A stretch of DNA of 42,272 nucleotides from Arminella tubonensis. GTDB taxonomy: Bacteria; Pseudomonadota; Alphaproteobacteria; Rhizobiales; Rhizobiaceae. Location: the NCBI RefSeq assembly GCF_003240585.1, contig NZ_PCDP01000020.1:1-42272 (forward strand). The letters are read 5' to 3'. Numbering within the stretch: position 1 is the stretch's first letter; the number at the start of each line of letters is the position of its first letter. The notes below the pieces were generated by a model. The model saw nothing but the letters and a program-made list of their open reading frames with translations, ran no database searches and had not been told where the DNA came from. This document shows positions 16,773 to 25,683 of the stretch, piece by piece. The translations under genes and the position numbers were made by a program.

Positions 16773-18281
16773 TTACCGTGGGTGGTTGGTCAGCGGATGG
16801 GCGGGCGAGGGGGCCATCAGAGACACCACCAGCAGGCCAACAATGGCTGCGTAGAAGGTGATCCAGAAGCCGTCTATGTAGGCCTGGACGTTGGATTCAC
16901 GCTGAACAGCGCTTGCCATAGAGGTGAAATTCCGCCTCGCCGTATCCAGATGCAGCGTTCCGTCGGTGACGTGCAGTCCGATCAGGAATGAATGCAATTG
17001 CTCGCGTTGCCTGATCCATGTCGCCATCACCGTCGCTGCGATCTCAGGACAGATCAATCTCATGACCTGGACGTAGGCGGTCATCTCCGTCGCGCGCATA
17101 GGATTTGCGTTTACGAATATCGTCGTCACCGCGGCGAGGAACGTGATCTCCTCGGCAACCGTCTGAAGAATGACGACGATGTCGAATTCCGGCAGCGACC
17201 AGAGGCTTGTCAGGAAAGTCCCGAGCCAAGATGACAGTGCGAAACAGCTGAAGCCGACAATCAGCGTGACGCGAGGCCCGGCCGTCCGGACCAGAACGAC
17301 GGCCGCAATTGTCGAGAAGATCAGCAACAGGAAGGCGTATGGAGCGGAAAAGTTGCCAATCTGCTCGGGGCGCAGGTGGGCGACCGCAATCAGGAAATTC
17401 GGGGCGAGAAGCGAACTCGAGAGGCTTGCGACCATGAACGAAATGACCGCGAGGAAACCCAACGCGATGTTTCTCGTGAAGATGGATATGTGAGCCCACG
17501 GTTGCTTTACGGAATGCTCGTGCAGCAGGAAGACGACGATCAGGAAAACCGATGCCGCCAGCAACGAGACGACCAAGCCGGACCGAAACCAGTCAAGCCG
17601 GTTCCCCTGGTCAAGGGCCACGAACAGCATCGTCAGCGCGACGCCCAGGATCGCCATTCCGCCCCAGTCGGCGTGGGCGAGCAGTTTTCTGTCAATCCTG
17701 ACAGACTTTGCTCCGAACCACACCAAGACGCCGATGACGGGTGCAACGAGAGCATCCTGCCAGTAGAGCCACTGCCATCCGATCGTCTGGGAATAGCTGC
17801 CGGCCGTGTAGAGGCCGAGGTTCTGCGCAAAAGGGATTCTGACCACATAGAAAGCCAGCGCCACGATCCAGTACTTGCGGTCGAGGTTGCGGAAGGCCGT
17901 CATCAGCGTCGCACCGACAAAGACGCCAAGCATCAAAGCCCTGACAGCGTGCAGCGACAACAGCAGTTCGAAATTCTGGACCAGCGGGATGACGAGTGAC
18001 AAGGCGGAATAGACGATCACCGGTCCGGTCAGCACCCGTCTCACCCCAAAGGCGGCGACCAGCCAGGCGACACAGGGGGCGATCAACACCTGCGGAGCGG
18101 TGGAGAAAGTTGCGAGCCATGAGCCTTCATCAAAGCTGAGTCCGAAGGCTCCGCGCAGATCGGGCAAGCCAACGCTCGATGTGCGCAGGTCGAGAGCGGT
18201 CAGGATTGCCGCCATGAGCACAGCCACGGCGACCAGGGCCGGGCGAGTACGGTCGATTTCCAGCGAGAGGGTGTCTGACAT
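16773..18281 (-). CDS. DHA2/EmrB-type MFS efflux transporter
   Basis: This 502-residue inner-membrane protein has about 14 predicted helices and is of the drug:H+ antiporter-2 class that includes EmrB. It begins MSDTLSLEIDRTRPALVAVA, and its first helix carries AILTALDLRTSSVGLPDLRG, the position of the family's usual LDxTIVNVALP motif in a diverged form. A large loop near residues 420-460 is periplasmic in the family. It is preceded after 14 bp by an EmrA-like membrane-fusion gene, so the pair forms one operon and probably exports toxic compounds with an outer-membrane channel encoded elsewhere. The substrate is unknown. The last part of the frame is intact and no terminator was identified downstream. 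Confidence 0.88.
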   Translation of the reverse strand: MSDTLSLEIDRTRPALVAVAVLMAAILTALDLRTSSVGLPDLRGAFGLSFDEGSWLATFSTAPQVLIAPCVAWLVAAFGVRRVLTGPVIVYSALSLVIPLVQNFELLLSLHAVRALMLGVFVGATLMTAFRNLDRKYWIVALAFYVVRIPFAQNLGLYTAGSYSQTIGWQWLYWQDALVAPVIGVLVWFGAKSVRIDRKLLAHADWGGMAILGVALTMLFVALDQGNRLDWFRSGLVVSLLAASVFLIVVFLLHEHSVKQPWAHISIFTRNIALGFLAVISFMVASLSSSLLAPNFLIAVAHLRPEQIGNFSAPYAFLLLIFSTIAAVVLVRTAGPRVTLIVGFSCFALSSWLGTFLTSLWSLPEFDIVVILQTVAEEITFLAAVTTIFVNANPMRATEMTAYVQVMRLICPEIAATVMATWIRQREQLHSFLIGLHVTDGTLHLDTARRNFTSMASAVQRESNVQAYIDGFWITFYAAIVGLLVVSLMAPSPAHPLTNHPR

Positions 18282-18295
18282 CGGGTTCCCACCTT

Positions 18296-19432
18296 TTACT
18301 CCCGGGTTGCGATGCGGGTGACGACGGACATGCCGGGGCGGAGCCGGTCAAAGGCTGCTTGCTTAGGATCAAGTTCAACACGGACACTAAGGCGCTGAGC
18401 GACCTTGGTGAAATTTCCGGATGCATTGTCGGGAGGAAGGACTGCGAAGGTCGAGCCACTTGCTGGCGCGATCCGCGACACGGTCCCCCTGAAATTTTGC
18501 CCCGGAAATGTGTCGACCGATATATCGACCGGCTCCCCGACACGGACATTGGCAAGCTGGTTCTCTTTGTAGTTCGCCAGCACATAGATGTTAGGGAGGG
18601 GAACGATGGAGATCATGCTCGTTCCGGCACCGACAAAGGTGCCAAGCTGGACGTTGCGGCGGGCAACGACACCGTCGAAGGGTGCCCTGACCAACGTGTA
18701 GCCAAGCTCGAGTTCGGATGCGGCCAGTTCCGAAGCCGCCGTGTCGACATTGGCGTTGAGGACATCGCGCTGCTTGAACAGAAGATCTAGCTGTGCCTTT
18801 TGCGCGGCGACAGTCGCCTCGTTCATCTTTGAGTTTGCCAGCGCCCGTTCATGGGCCGCCGTGGCCTTCTCGAGGTTTTGCAGCGAGCTTGCGCCGGCGT
18901 CCGTTGCCAGCCGGGTTTGACGGTCGAGTTCCTTCTTCGTCTGGACCTCGTCGGCATTGGAGGCCTGTTGCTGAGCGGCCGCGATGTCGATTTTCGCCAG
19001 CTGGAACACCTGCTGGCTGCCATTGTCCTCCAATTGGGCGCGGGCAGCTTCGAGTTTGGCCTTCGACGAACGGACCGCAACCTCGTAGGGAGAGCGGTCA
19101 ATCGTGAACAGCAAGTCCCCTGTTTTCACTTTGGTGTAGTCGTCGACGGACACGGCCTCGACGGTGCCGCTGACGCGCGCGCTGATAGCCGAGACGTCGG
19201 CAAACACCGCCGCGTCGTCGGTCGCCTGGACGGATCGGTCAGAAACCCAACGATCCCAGTTCGAGGCGGCCCCTACCACTGCAAGCACTGCAATCAGGAT
19301 CGCCGCGGCAGGAACGAGTATCGGCTTCTTGTGAGCAGAGGTTGTCGCGGCCCCTCCGGAAGCCGGCGGAAGGTTCGTGACGTTCGAAGTGTTGGATGCG
19401 GTTGGAGGCTTGATATTGTTGGTCCCGGCCAT
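18296..19432 (-). CDS. HlyD/EmrA-type membrane fusion protein
   Basis: This 378-residue periplasmic adaptor has one N-terminal membrane helix (ILVPAAAILIAVLAVVGAAS). Next come a barrel-sandwich lipoyl half (VSGTVEAVSVDDYTKVKTGD), a long coiled coil rich in Ala, Gln and Glu (about residues 115-220), and the second lipoyl half (LVRAPFDGVVARRNVQLGTF). A beta-barrel domain follows with the usual NYKENQLANVRVGEPV. It links an inner-membrane pump to an outer-membrane channel. The chosen ATG at 19432 begins MAGTNNIKPP; the longer open frame upstream lacks homology and covers a likely promoter. Its stop lies 14 bp before the MFS gene. A candidate operator for a TetR-type repressor lies about 95-120 bp upstream of the start. 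Confidence 0.9.
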   Translation of the reverse strand: MAGTNNIKPPTASNTSNVTNLPPASGGAATTSAHKKPILVPAAAILIAVLAVVGAASNWDRWVSDRSVQATDDAAVFADVSAISARVSGTVEAVSVDDYTKVKTGDLLFTIDRSPYEVAVRSSKAKLEAARAQLEDNGSQQVFQLAKIDIAAAQQQASNADEVQTKKELDRQTRLATDAGASSLQNLEKATAAHERALANSKMNEATVAAQKAQLDLLFKQRDVLNANVDTAASELAASELELGYTLVRAPFDGVVARRNVQLGTFVGAGTSMISIVPLPNIYVLANYKENQLANVRVGEPVDISVDTFPGQNFRGTVSRIAPASGSTFAVLPPDNASGNFTKVAQRLSVRVELDPKQAAFDRLRPGMSVVTRIATRE

Positions 19433-19527
19433 TTTCTTTGTCCGTTCAAGAACCGTGGTTCTCGGTTTGAGGTCCTTCAAATCATCGATGGCTCGCGCAC
19501 GAACGCTCGAACCGGTCGATGGTCGAG

Positions 19528-19552
19528 ACACGATATAAACGGCTCGTATCGT
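19528..19552. promoter_or_regulatory. Candidate operator of the efflux operon
   Basis: Two overlapping imperfect dyads occur here: ACGATA (19528-19533) with TATCGT (19545-19550), and AAACG (19535-19539) with CGTTT (19548-19552). This spacing suits a TetR-family dimer, and a TetR-type gene lies about 1.5 kb away. It sits upstream of the EmrA-like gene and downstream of the DUF4126 stop. Assignment to that regulator is inference. Confidence 0.4.
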
Positions 19553-19602
19553 TTCTACAACGACCAACCCCCGGGCCTGGTATGCACAACCGGCATGACC
19601 AC

Positions 19603-20067
19603 TCACGCCACTGCCCACACTATCAAGGACGCGCCCGCGACCGCCACGAAGTCTTCGAGCACTGCGCCAGGGAAATCACTCCCGAACACGTTCTCCAGCC
19701 AACCTCTTGCGGCCACTCCGCCGTAGGTTCCGACCACGCTTCCGGTGACACCCAGCATTGCCCCTCCAAGGGCCCAGCCGGACGCCGCTCCGCCAGCCGC
19801 GCCGGGAAGAGCGCCGGTGGCCAACCTCGTCACGAATTGCACCGCAACTTTGCGACTTGGCGACGAAGTCAGTTTGTCACCCGCGATTTCCGCCACCGCA
19901 AGCACGGAGATGATCCACGGTGTCAGAGGATAAGCAAGGAACGCCAGCCACCCGTCAGTAACATCAATCCGGCCAAAGAATGCTGCCCAGCTCACGGCGG
20001 CGGCAGCCGTCAAGGGACGCATCCCCGCGATCATGCCAATAAGGAACGATAGACAGGCTAACGTCAT
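19603..20067 (-). CDS. DUF4126 membrane protein
   Basis: This 154-residue, Ala/Gly-rich membrane protein matches the DUF4126 family: an N-terminal helix with IGMIAGMRPLTAAAAVSWAA, a middle GDKLTSSPSRKVAVQFVTRL, and Gly-rich helices (GWALGGAMLGVTGSVVGTYG). Function is unknown for the family. The start at 20067 has a strong ribosome site, GGAGG followed by TTAAGCA. The gene lies 170 bp before the EmrA-like start on the same strand and may be co-transcribed with it or end at its own stop. The candidate operator lies just beyond this gene, which argues for a separate promoter for the efflux pair. Confidence 0.85.
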   Translation of the reverse strand: MTLACLSFLIGMIAGMRPLTAAAAVSWAAFFGRIDVTDGWLAFLAYPLTPWIISVLAVAEIAGDKLTSSPSRKVAVQFVTRLATGALPGAAGGAASGWALGGAMLGVTGSVVGTYGGVAARGWLENVFGSDFPGAVLEDFVAVAGASLIVWAVA

Positions 20068-20899
20068 TGCTTAACCTCCACACGCTCGAAGATGCCTCCG
20101 AACAATAAGCATCATCCATAAGCGGCAGCCGCGATGCTTGAACGTAAGGTCTGCAATTGGACGCAAAGGACCATGTTCGGTTTCCGGACTGGCTATTGCT
20201 GTGGGGCGTGGTTGAGACGTTGGGAATGCTGGGGGTGTTAAACAATGTCGGGCCGCCCCGCAATGCCGGGCTGGACGCGGGTGCAATTGTTCAAGACAGG
20301 AGCAACCGACATGCGTAACGGGCGATCATTCAAATTGGATGGACGGTTTCGAACGACATTGTCGGCAAATTCGAAAAGGCAGAAGCCATCGTCCGGCCAG
20401 TGCTGATACTACACCTCTCCAGTCGGGAGCGGCGGCTGCCCGAGGATTTTAAGCATCAGCAGGCAACGCGAGATCGGACTCCCTCCATGGCAATTGGTCC
20501 GCCCAGGTATTCGCGAGCGATTGTTGTAGCATCACCGATTTGATCCCGCACCGAAACTAATCTGAGATCCGTTGTCCCAATCACCCTGCTGAAAATTTCC
20601 GTTTCCGCTTGTGCTACAGGACATGAGAGTAAAAGCAGAAAGCGCGATGAGCGCCCATCGTTCCCGCCGATATCCTCTCCGAACTTGAAATCGTCGCTGA
20701 GGCCACTCAGCAATCTCGGAGCTACGTCGTCCTGCGAACGATCCAGACATATCGCATGAACGAAGGTGCCGACATCCTGGCCGTGGTGAGGGGTGGTCGG
20801 CCAATTTGGCGAAGCCGAAAAGCCGTAGGGTTTTGTTACGTGGCGGATCGTCTTGCGATATGAGCCATGACGCCCGTCAGCGAACCTTCATCATGAAGC
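20068..20899. other. Gap with only weak small frames
   Basis: This region of about 830 bp has no firm gene. The best candidate is a minus-strand frame ending at 20532 that could start at 20804 or 20750. Its last part looks like a lipoprotein: a basic stretch, the hydrophobic WALIALSAFTLMSC with a plausible lipobox, then a polar tail of about 30 residues. It has no good ribosome site. A 31-codon plus frame (20311-20406, MRNGRSFKLD...) has GGAG eight bases before its ATG and is basic, but matches nothing I know. The 5' end of the DUF4126 unit should carry a promoter near 20090-20150, and 20836-20899 probably belongs to the shifted end of the TetR gene. Confidence 0.4.
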
Positions 20900-21436
20900 T
20901 CATGCGTCAGCAGGCGGAACCAGCTGTAACCGATCCAGTGAAAGCCTGTCGTCGACCTCCTCCATGGCGATCTCCCGTCGCTTCGCTGCGGCGACCAGCA
21001 ACTGCCTCACGTCCACCGTCCGCTCGGGTAGGAATCTCTCTCTGAGCACCGAGAGCGCCTCGCTCGTTCCCAACGCCTCCGCGATTAGCCCCCTCAGGGC
21101 CGCTCCCGCAGGTTCGACAGCCAGAACCGCCATAGACTGGATGTATAGCCCCAGGTCTTCGAGAAGCGATCCCTTGTCTGGCACCGTTACCGAAGCGGCT
21201 CTTTCGATGGAATAGATGGAAATGAACAGGTCGGCCTTGGTCGGGTACCAGCGATAGATTGTTGTCTTTCCGGCACCAGCCCGGCGGGCCACCTCGTCGA
21301 TAGAGAAACCCGCATATCCTTTCTCCCCGATCAATTCCCTAGCGGCAGACAGAACAGCAGCTTTTGCCTCCGGGCTCCGGCGGGACCCGATGGACGTTCG
21401 CTCTTTGGCGTGGAGGGGCTTGGGTATCGCTATCAT
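20900..21436 (-). CDS. TetR-family regulator with probable C-terminal frameshift
   Basis: The 178-residue frame begins with a standard TetR DNA-binding domain: LIGEKGYAGFSIDEVARRAG followed by AGKTTIYRWYPTKADLF. A ligand-binding part then begins at about residue 75. The family sequence breaks after DDRLSLD: the encoded frame ends quickly at 20900. The next frame carries WIGYSWFRLLTHELHDEGSL and continues to a stop at 20836-20838, which matches the usual end of such regulators. A small deletion therefore probably replaced the last 30 or so residues. DNA binding may persist while dimerisation or ligand response is affected. Such proteins usually repress efflux genes and the EmrAB-like pair is the obvious target here, by inference. 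Start at 21436. Confidence 0.8.
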   Translation of the reverse strand: MIAIPKPLHAKERTSIGSRRSPEAKAAVLSAARELIGEKGYAGFSIDEVARRAGAGKTTIYRWYPTKADLFISIYSIERAASVTVPDKGSLLEDLGLYIQSMAVLAVEPAGAALRGLIAEALGTSEALSVLRERFLPERTVDVRQLLVAAAKRREIAMEEVDDRLSLDRLQLVPPADA

Positions 21437-21505
21437 TGAATTGGCGTAGCGCAGCGGCCAGCCCCTATCAACCGGGAAATTATCCCATTGCTTCCGACGG
21501 ACAGC

Positions 21506-21919
21506 TCAGGCCGTAGTCCGGAGAATGTGTATGGAGCAGGGGGCGTTCCGGACGACATGATCAAGGACCGAACCGAATACGTGCTCAAGCGCATCGTCTC
21601 GATGAGAAACGATCACGACAAGGTCGGCATGGACTTCGTTCAGCAGCGCGACGACGCCCTCGGAAGGCCTGCCCTCACGCACATGGACTGAGGCAGATGT
21701 GCCGGTGGATCGCAGTGCCCTAACCAGCGTTTTCTCGACATCCGCAATGACGCCCATATCCCATTCGTCGGGGAAGGCGGAAGAGGACGCCAGCCCGTCC
21801 AGTACGTGGACTAGATGAAGTTTTCCGTTCGGAGCAACGAGCATGCTTGCTGCGGTAATGAGCTGTTGCGTCCTTTCCCTTGATCCCCGACCGATGGCGC
21901 AAACGACGGTATTGTACAT
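21506..21919 (-). CDS. Universal stress protein (UspA family)
   Basis: This is a 137-residue single-domain Usp fold: MYNTVVCAIGRGS at the start, a middle HVREGRPSEGVVALLNEVHA, then DLVVIVSHRDDALEHVFGSV. The last segment sits where ATP-binding members have G-2X-G-9X-G(S/T); here only the final GS is kept, so nucleotide binding is uncertain. The end, VVRNAPCSIHILR, is typical (commonly APCPVLVV). The start at 21919 was chosen because homologues begin at this point. It lies 44 bp after the malic enzyme stop and is the last gene of the DUF4331-hupE-malic enzyme-usp operon. Usp proteins help survival under starvation or low oxygen, which fits the co-occurring stress-type genes. Confidence 0.85.
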   Translation of the reverse strand: MYNTVVCAIGRGSRERTQQLITAASMLVAPNGKLHLVHVLDGLASSSAFPDEWDMGVIADVEKTLVRALRSTGTSASVHVREGRPSEGVVALLNEVHADLVVIVSHRDDALEHVFGSVLDHVVRNAPCSIHILRTTA

Positions 21920-21963
21920 ATTCCACTTCCCCTTGCACATTGCCAACCATTGCTTGCCAAGGT

Positions 21964-23670
21964 TCATCTGCCCCGGGTGTAAGGCCGATAACGCGGCACC
22001 CAGACGGCTCGCCGGATAAGTCCTTCGATCTCGTCGGTCGCGACGGGGTGCGCGACCAGTCCTTCGGAATGAGCCTGCAGAGCGACCGCGAGCGCCACCG
22101 TCACCGAGACCTCCCTCAGCGACGCGATCGGTGGCAGCAGCGAGTCCTTCGAATTTCCCAGCGCCGGGGAAACCGCGGCGAGGGCTCTTGCCGCCGCCAT
22201 CATCATGCCGTCGCTCACGCGAGTAGCGTCGATTGCCGTCACCCCGAGGCCGATTCCCGGAAAGACATAGGAATTGTTGGTCTGATCGACCTTGAATGCC
22301 TTGCCGTCGCGGGTCAGCGGTGGGAAGGGACTGCCCGTCCCGATGACCGCTCTTCCACCGGTCCAATGTTCGATGTCCTCGGGCGTGGCCTCCGCCCTCG
22401 ATGTCGGGTTCGACAATGGGAAAATAATGGGCCGTTCGCAATTTGTGGTCATCGTCTTGACGACAGCCTGCGTGAATGCGCCCTTTTGTCCTGAGACGCC
22501 GATCAGCACCGTCGGCTTGGCGTTTCGCACGACGTCGAGAAGCGAAATTCGGTCCGGCTGCTCCAGTTTCCATCCTTGCACCACAGGGGCGGCCTGCACG
22601 AACGGGCGTTGAAACGAAGCGTACTCTTTCGCGCCCTCCACCTGCAGACCGTCCCTGTCGATCAGGAAGAAGCGTCCTCTCGCTTCCTTCGCATTGACGC
22701 CTGCCTCGACAAGCGCATGGGTCAACTGAGCGGAGATTCCGCAACCTGCTGAGCCAGCTCCAAGCACGGCAAACCGTTGTTCGGCCAGAGGGCGGCCAGT
22801 GACGTTCATCGCGGCAAGAAGGGTGGCAGTCGCAACTGCTGCAGTACCCTGGACATCGTCGTTGAACGTGCAAAGGCGATCGCGGTAACGCTCAAGCAAG
22901 CGTGTTGCGTTGTTCTTGGCGAAGTCCTCCCATTGAAGCAAGACATTCGGCCACCGCCTTCTGACAGCGTCGACAAAAGTTTCGATGAAGTCGTCGTACT
23001 CCTGTCCCCTGAGGCGTTCATGACGCCACCCGATATAGAGGGGATCGGCCAGGCGTGCGGCATTGTCTGTACCGACGTCGAGGAAAATGGGGAGGGTCGC
23101 AGAAGGATCGATCCCGCCGCATCCAGTGTAGAGTGCCAGTTTGCCGATGGGGATGCCCATCCCGCCGGCACCCTGATCACCGAGACCTAGTATCCGCTCC
23201 CCATCTGTCACCACGATCACACGGACATCGTCGAAACTCGGATGAGACAATATCCGTTCGATGTTCGACCTCTGGGGGTAGCTCAGAAACAGGCCACGCG
23301 GCTTTCGATAGAGCCGGCTGAACTGCTCGCATCCTTCCCCGACCGTCGGCGTGTAGACGATAGGCAGCAGTTCCTCGAGGTTTTCGATCAAGAGTGCGAA
23401 GAACAGCGTTTCGTTCGTGTCTTGAAGGTCTCTAAGGAATGCGTAGCGCTCGATGTCGGTTTCGAAACTGCGCAGCACCTGCAGTCGCCGGGAAACCTGC
23501 TCATCGAGATTGCCGATCGCCGGTGGCAGCAATCCATTAAGTTCGAACTGGTCACGCTCGGCCTGGCTGAATGCCGTCCCTTTGTTGAACCGGGGATCGG
23601 TCAACAACTGATAACCGAATAATCCGGTCTTCACGGCCGGTTCGCGGCCATCTTGGGTGTGGGTCTGCAT
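21964..23670 (-). CDS. maeA: NAD-dependent malic enzyme
   Basis: This 568-residue enzyme oxidatively decarboxylates L-malate to pyruvate and CO2. Its length and features match the SfcA/MaeA type without the phosphotransacetylase extension seen in rhizobial Dme/Tme. It shows LPIVYTPTVGEGCEQFSRLY (active-site Tyr), VVTDGERILGLGDQGAGGMG, the metal-site segment TFNDDVQGTAAVATAT, and a nucleotide fold AVLGAGSAGCGIS. PLSNPTSRAEATPED and NNSYVFPGIGLGV are further hallmarks. The ATG at 23670 begins MQTHTQDGREPAVKTG; an AGGAG lies 10 to 14 bases upstream. It is third in a minus-strand operon after DUF4331 and hupE. Together with fumC in the other motif-bearing operon it gives a fumarate-malate-pyruvate route. 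Confidence 0.93.
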   Translation of the reverse strand: MQTHTQDGREPAVKTGLFGYQLLTDPRFNKGTAFSQAERDQFELNGLLPPAIGNLDEQVSRRLQVLRSFETDIERYAFLRDLQDTNETLFFALLIENLEELLPIVYTPTVGEGCEQFSRLYRKPRGLFLSYPQRSNIERILSHPSFDDVRVIVVTDGERILGLGDQGAGGMGIPIGKLALYTGCGGIDPSATLPIFLDVGTDNAARLADPLYIGWRHERLRGQEYDDFIETFVDAVRRRWPNVLLQWEDFAKNNATRLLERYRDRLCTFNDDVQGTAAVATATLLAAMNVTGRPLAEQRFAVLGAGSAGCGISAQLTHALVEAGVNAKEARGRFFLIDRDGLQVEGAKEYASFQRPFVQAAPVVQGWKLEQPDRISLLDVVRNAKPTVLIGVSGQKGAFTQAVVKTMTTNCERPIIFPLSNPTSRAEATPEDIEHWTGGRAVIGTGSPFPPLTRDGKAFKVDQTNNSYVFPGIGLGVTAIDATRVSDGMMMAAARALAAVSPALGNSKDSLLPPIASLREVSVTVALAVALQAHSEGLVAHPVATDEIEGLIRRAVWVPRYRPYTRGR

Positions 23671-23703
23671 GAGAGCAACTCCTCCAGGTGAATGCAGCGC
23701 CTT

Positions 23704-24285
23704 TCAAAGAACGCCCGCATACATTCCAATTCCAACTGCGGTGCAGGCGACCCCCGCCAGACGGCTGATCGAACCTGCTGCCGTTCCTTTCAGGGCCAGC
23801 GCGAGACCGATACCGACGGCATGCAGAGCCACGGTGGCAACGACAAATCCAACAACGTATTCCAGCCCGTTTACAGTGTGGGCGATTTCGGTTCCGTGCG
23901 CATGGCCGTGAAGCAGAGCGAAAACGCCGATCAAACCAGCGCCGAGCCATGGCGGCGGATTGACGGCGAACGTGACCATCAGTCCGAGCACGACGACCGA
24001 AGCCAGGATGCCCGGCTCGACGAAGGGAACCGGCATATCTGCCAGCCCGAGGACGCCGCCGACCAGCATGACCCCCACGAAGGTCAGGGGCCAAAGCCAA
24101 AGCGCCCGGTTGCCCTTCATTGCGGCCCACATACCGACAGCCACCATGGCGGCGATGTGGTCGAGGCCGCTCAAGGGATGAGCTACGCCCGCCGCAAAAG
24201 ACAGCTCATGGAAAATCGCTGGATGCGCCGAGGCGGAGGTTACGAACGGCAGGCTAAGAGCCAAACCTATCAAAAAAGATCGCAT
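23704..24285 (-). CDS. HupE/UreJ-family membrane protein
   Basis: This 193-residue protein has a cleavable-looking signal (MRSFLIGLALSLPFVTSASA) and about six membrane helices. The HupE/UreJ hallmark is present (GVAHPLSGLDHIAAMVAVGM), and a second histidine cluster occurs at LLHGHAHGTE. Members are nickel or cobalt permeases next to hydrogenase or urease genes, or proteins of unknown cargo elsewhere. No hydrogenase or urease gene is seen in this window, so the role is open. The start at 24285 is fixed by AAGGAG seven bases upstream. It is second in the operon that begins with the DUF4331 gene. Confidence 0.88.
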   Translation of the reverse strand: MRSFLIGLALSLPFVTSASAHPAIFHELSFAAGVAHPLSGLDHIAAMVAVGMWAAMKGNRALWLWPLTFVGVMLVGGVLGLADMPVPFVEPGILASVVVLGLMVTFAVNPPPWLGAGLIGVFALLHGHAHGTEIAHTVNGLEYVVGFVVATVALHAVGIGLALALKGTAAGSISRLAGVACTAVGIGMYAGVL

Positions 24286-24339
24286 GTCATTCTCCTTGGG
24301 GTGATGGTTTTTTGCTGCAAGGATGGTCAATGTCCGAGA

Positions 24340-25320
24340 TCACGCCTGCACATCATGCGGCGGTCCGAGATATGGAAATTCTGTGAGCAGGTCGCTGTGC
24401 GGCCCGACGCCGTCCCCCGAAATCTTGCCGTTCGTCAGGACGACCATGAAGGCGTCGGCGGCATCGTCGGTGAGCGTCCTGCCGTTGTCCGGATAGGAGG
24501 CGGGCTTTGCCGGATCGTAAGGCATGACGTCCGGCAGCAATGACTTTGCCACCCGCTCGGCTTCCTCGGGCTTATACCCGCCTGTGTGCTCGAGAGCATG
24601 GGCAAACACGCCGACGAATTGCGCGTCGTCGGCAGGCTGCGCCGCCATATAGGCGTCCCGATGTTCGCCTGGCAGGAAGACTGCCTGCTGTGGACGCGCA
24701 CCCCGTTCAAGCTGCACCCATGCCCCGTTCTGCTTGATGAGCGTGCGGGCCCAAAGACCCATCCGCGCAGACCCCAAAGCGGTATTGGGGACTTCCAGTA
24801 CGATGCTGCAGACGTTCTTCTGCGCGAAGAAATCGGACCCGGTAAACGTCAGATCGTTGACGGCGCCGAGCGTGTCGAAGAAAAACGGTTCGCTGCGCCA
24901 GCCCGCGAAAAACCGGTAGTCGCCAAAATTCGATATCCGCGCGTCCCGGCCTGTCGACACCGGCGCGTTCAGGACGACCACGGCGCCGCCGTCATCTGTT
25001 CCTGAGGCTTGGGCGCCTTCGACGCGGCACACAGTGGCACCTTGAATTCCGCCTGGTAAGATCGAAACGCGCATCCTGAATGCGATATCGGCAACGGCAT
25101 CGCCGTTCGTGTCGATCTTCAGCTCGTACAATCCTTCAGAAGCAAACGGGTCTCTAGTGGTCGCCGCCGGATGGATCAGGGTGGAGGACGGATGCACGTT
25201 CATGATCAGGATCGACTTGTTCGCGTCTCCCGGTTTGGGAAAGGCGTAGATGTCGGTGAGGTCTAGACGTGCGTCTTCGAGAGGGAACCCGAAGTTGGGT
25301 CCCGAATAATGATGTGACAT
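24340..25320 (-). CDS. DUF4331 domain protein
   Basis: The 326-residue product begins MSHHYSGPNFGFP, followed by DARLDLTDIYAFPKP, the classical opening of DUF4331 proteins. It ends with a conserved NGRTLTDDAADAFMVVLTNG and DGVGPHSDLLTEFPYLG. No signal peptide or membrane segment is seen. The molecular function of the family is unknown; it is common in bacteria under many contexts. The start at 25320 is supported by AAGGA before it. It is the first gene of the operon DUF4331-hupE-malic enzyme-usp, with site B of the 18-bp motif 128 bp upstream, and may be the most motif-proximal effector of that unit. Confidence 0.88.
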   Translation of the reverse strand: MSHHYSGPNFGFPLEDARLDLTDIYAFPKPGDANKSILIMNVHPSSTLIHPAATTRDPFASEGLYELKIDTNGDAVADIAFRMRVSILPGGIQGATVCRVEGAQASGTDDGGAVVVLNAPVSTGRDARISNFGDYRFFAGWRSEPFFFDTLGAVNDLTFTGSDFFAQKNVCSIVLEVPNTALGSARMGLWARTLIKQNGAWVQLERGARPQQAVFLPGEHRDAYMAAQPADDAQFVGVFAHALEHTGGYKPEEAERVAKSLLPDVMPYDPAKPASYPDNGRTLTDDAADAFMVVLTNGKISGDGVGPHSDLLTEFPYLGPPHDVQA

Positions 25321-25448
25321 CGTCTCATCCTTAATTTCTTTCGGTCCGACCTGAAGTTTGGTCGGGCTTTCACCCAGTGAAGCGCCACGCCATAAGAGGC
25401 TCAATGGGCTTCGACACCTGTAGGGTTAGCGGTCGCTGCAAACGGACG

Positions 25449-25466
25449 ATATTGGACGATGGTATC
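25449..25466 (-). promoter_or_regulatory. Repeated 18-bp motif, site B (faces DUF4331 operon)
   Basis: The minus strand reads GATACCATCGTCCAATAT, an 18/18 match that is identical to site A. The dyad half upstream reads AAGGTATCGAG against AACGTATCGAG in site A. It lies 128 bp before the DUF4331 start. Because nothing else is alike between the two regions, the identity points to selection on the site itself. Confidence 0.7.
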
Positions 25467-25683
25467 CTCGATACCTTGGTGTCGGTGAAGGACGGTACAA
25501 GCAGAGGCCCACGCGGCCCTCCGAGCCCATCTGATCGAGAGAGCAAAAAGACCCGCCTCCCATTCAAGGGGACGGGTCAGACTTCTCGCCGGGCGCGGGT
25601 ACAACCAAAACCTATTAGCGAAGACTATCGTGACATAGGCCATACAGCCTCAATAGCAACGGAATCCGCTCCTGCAGCGCTCC

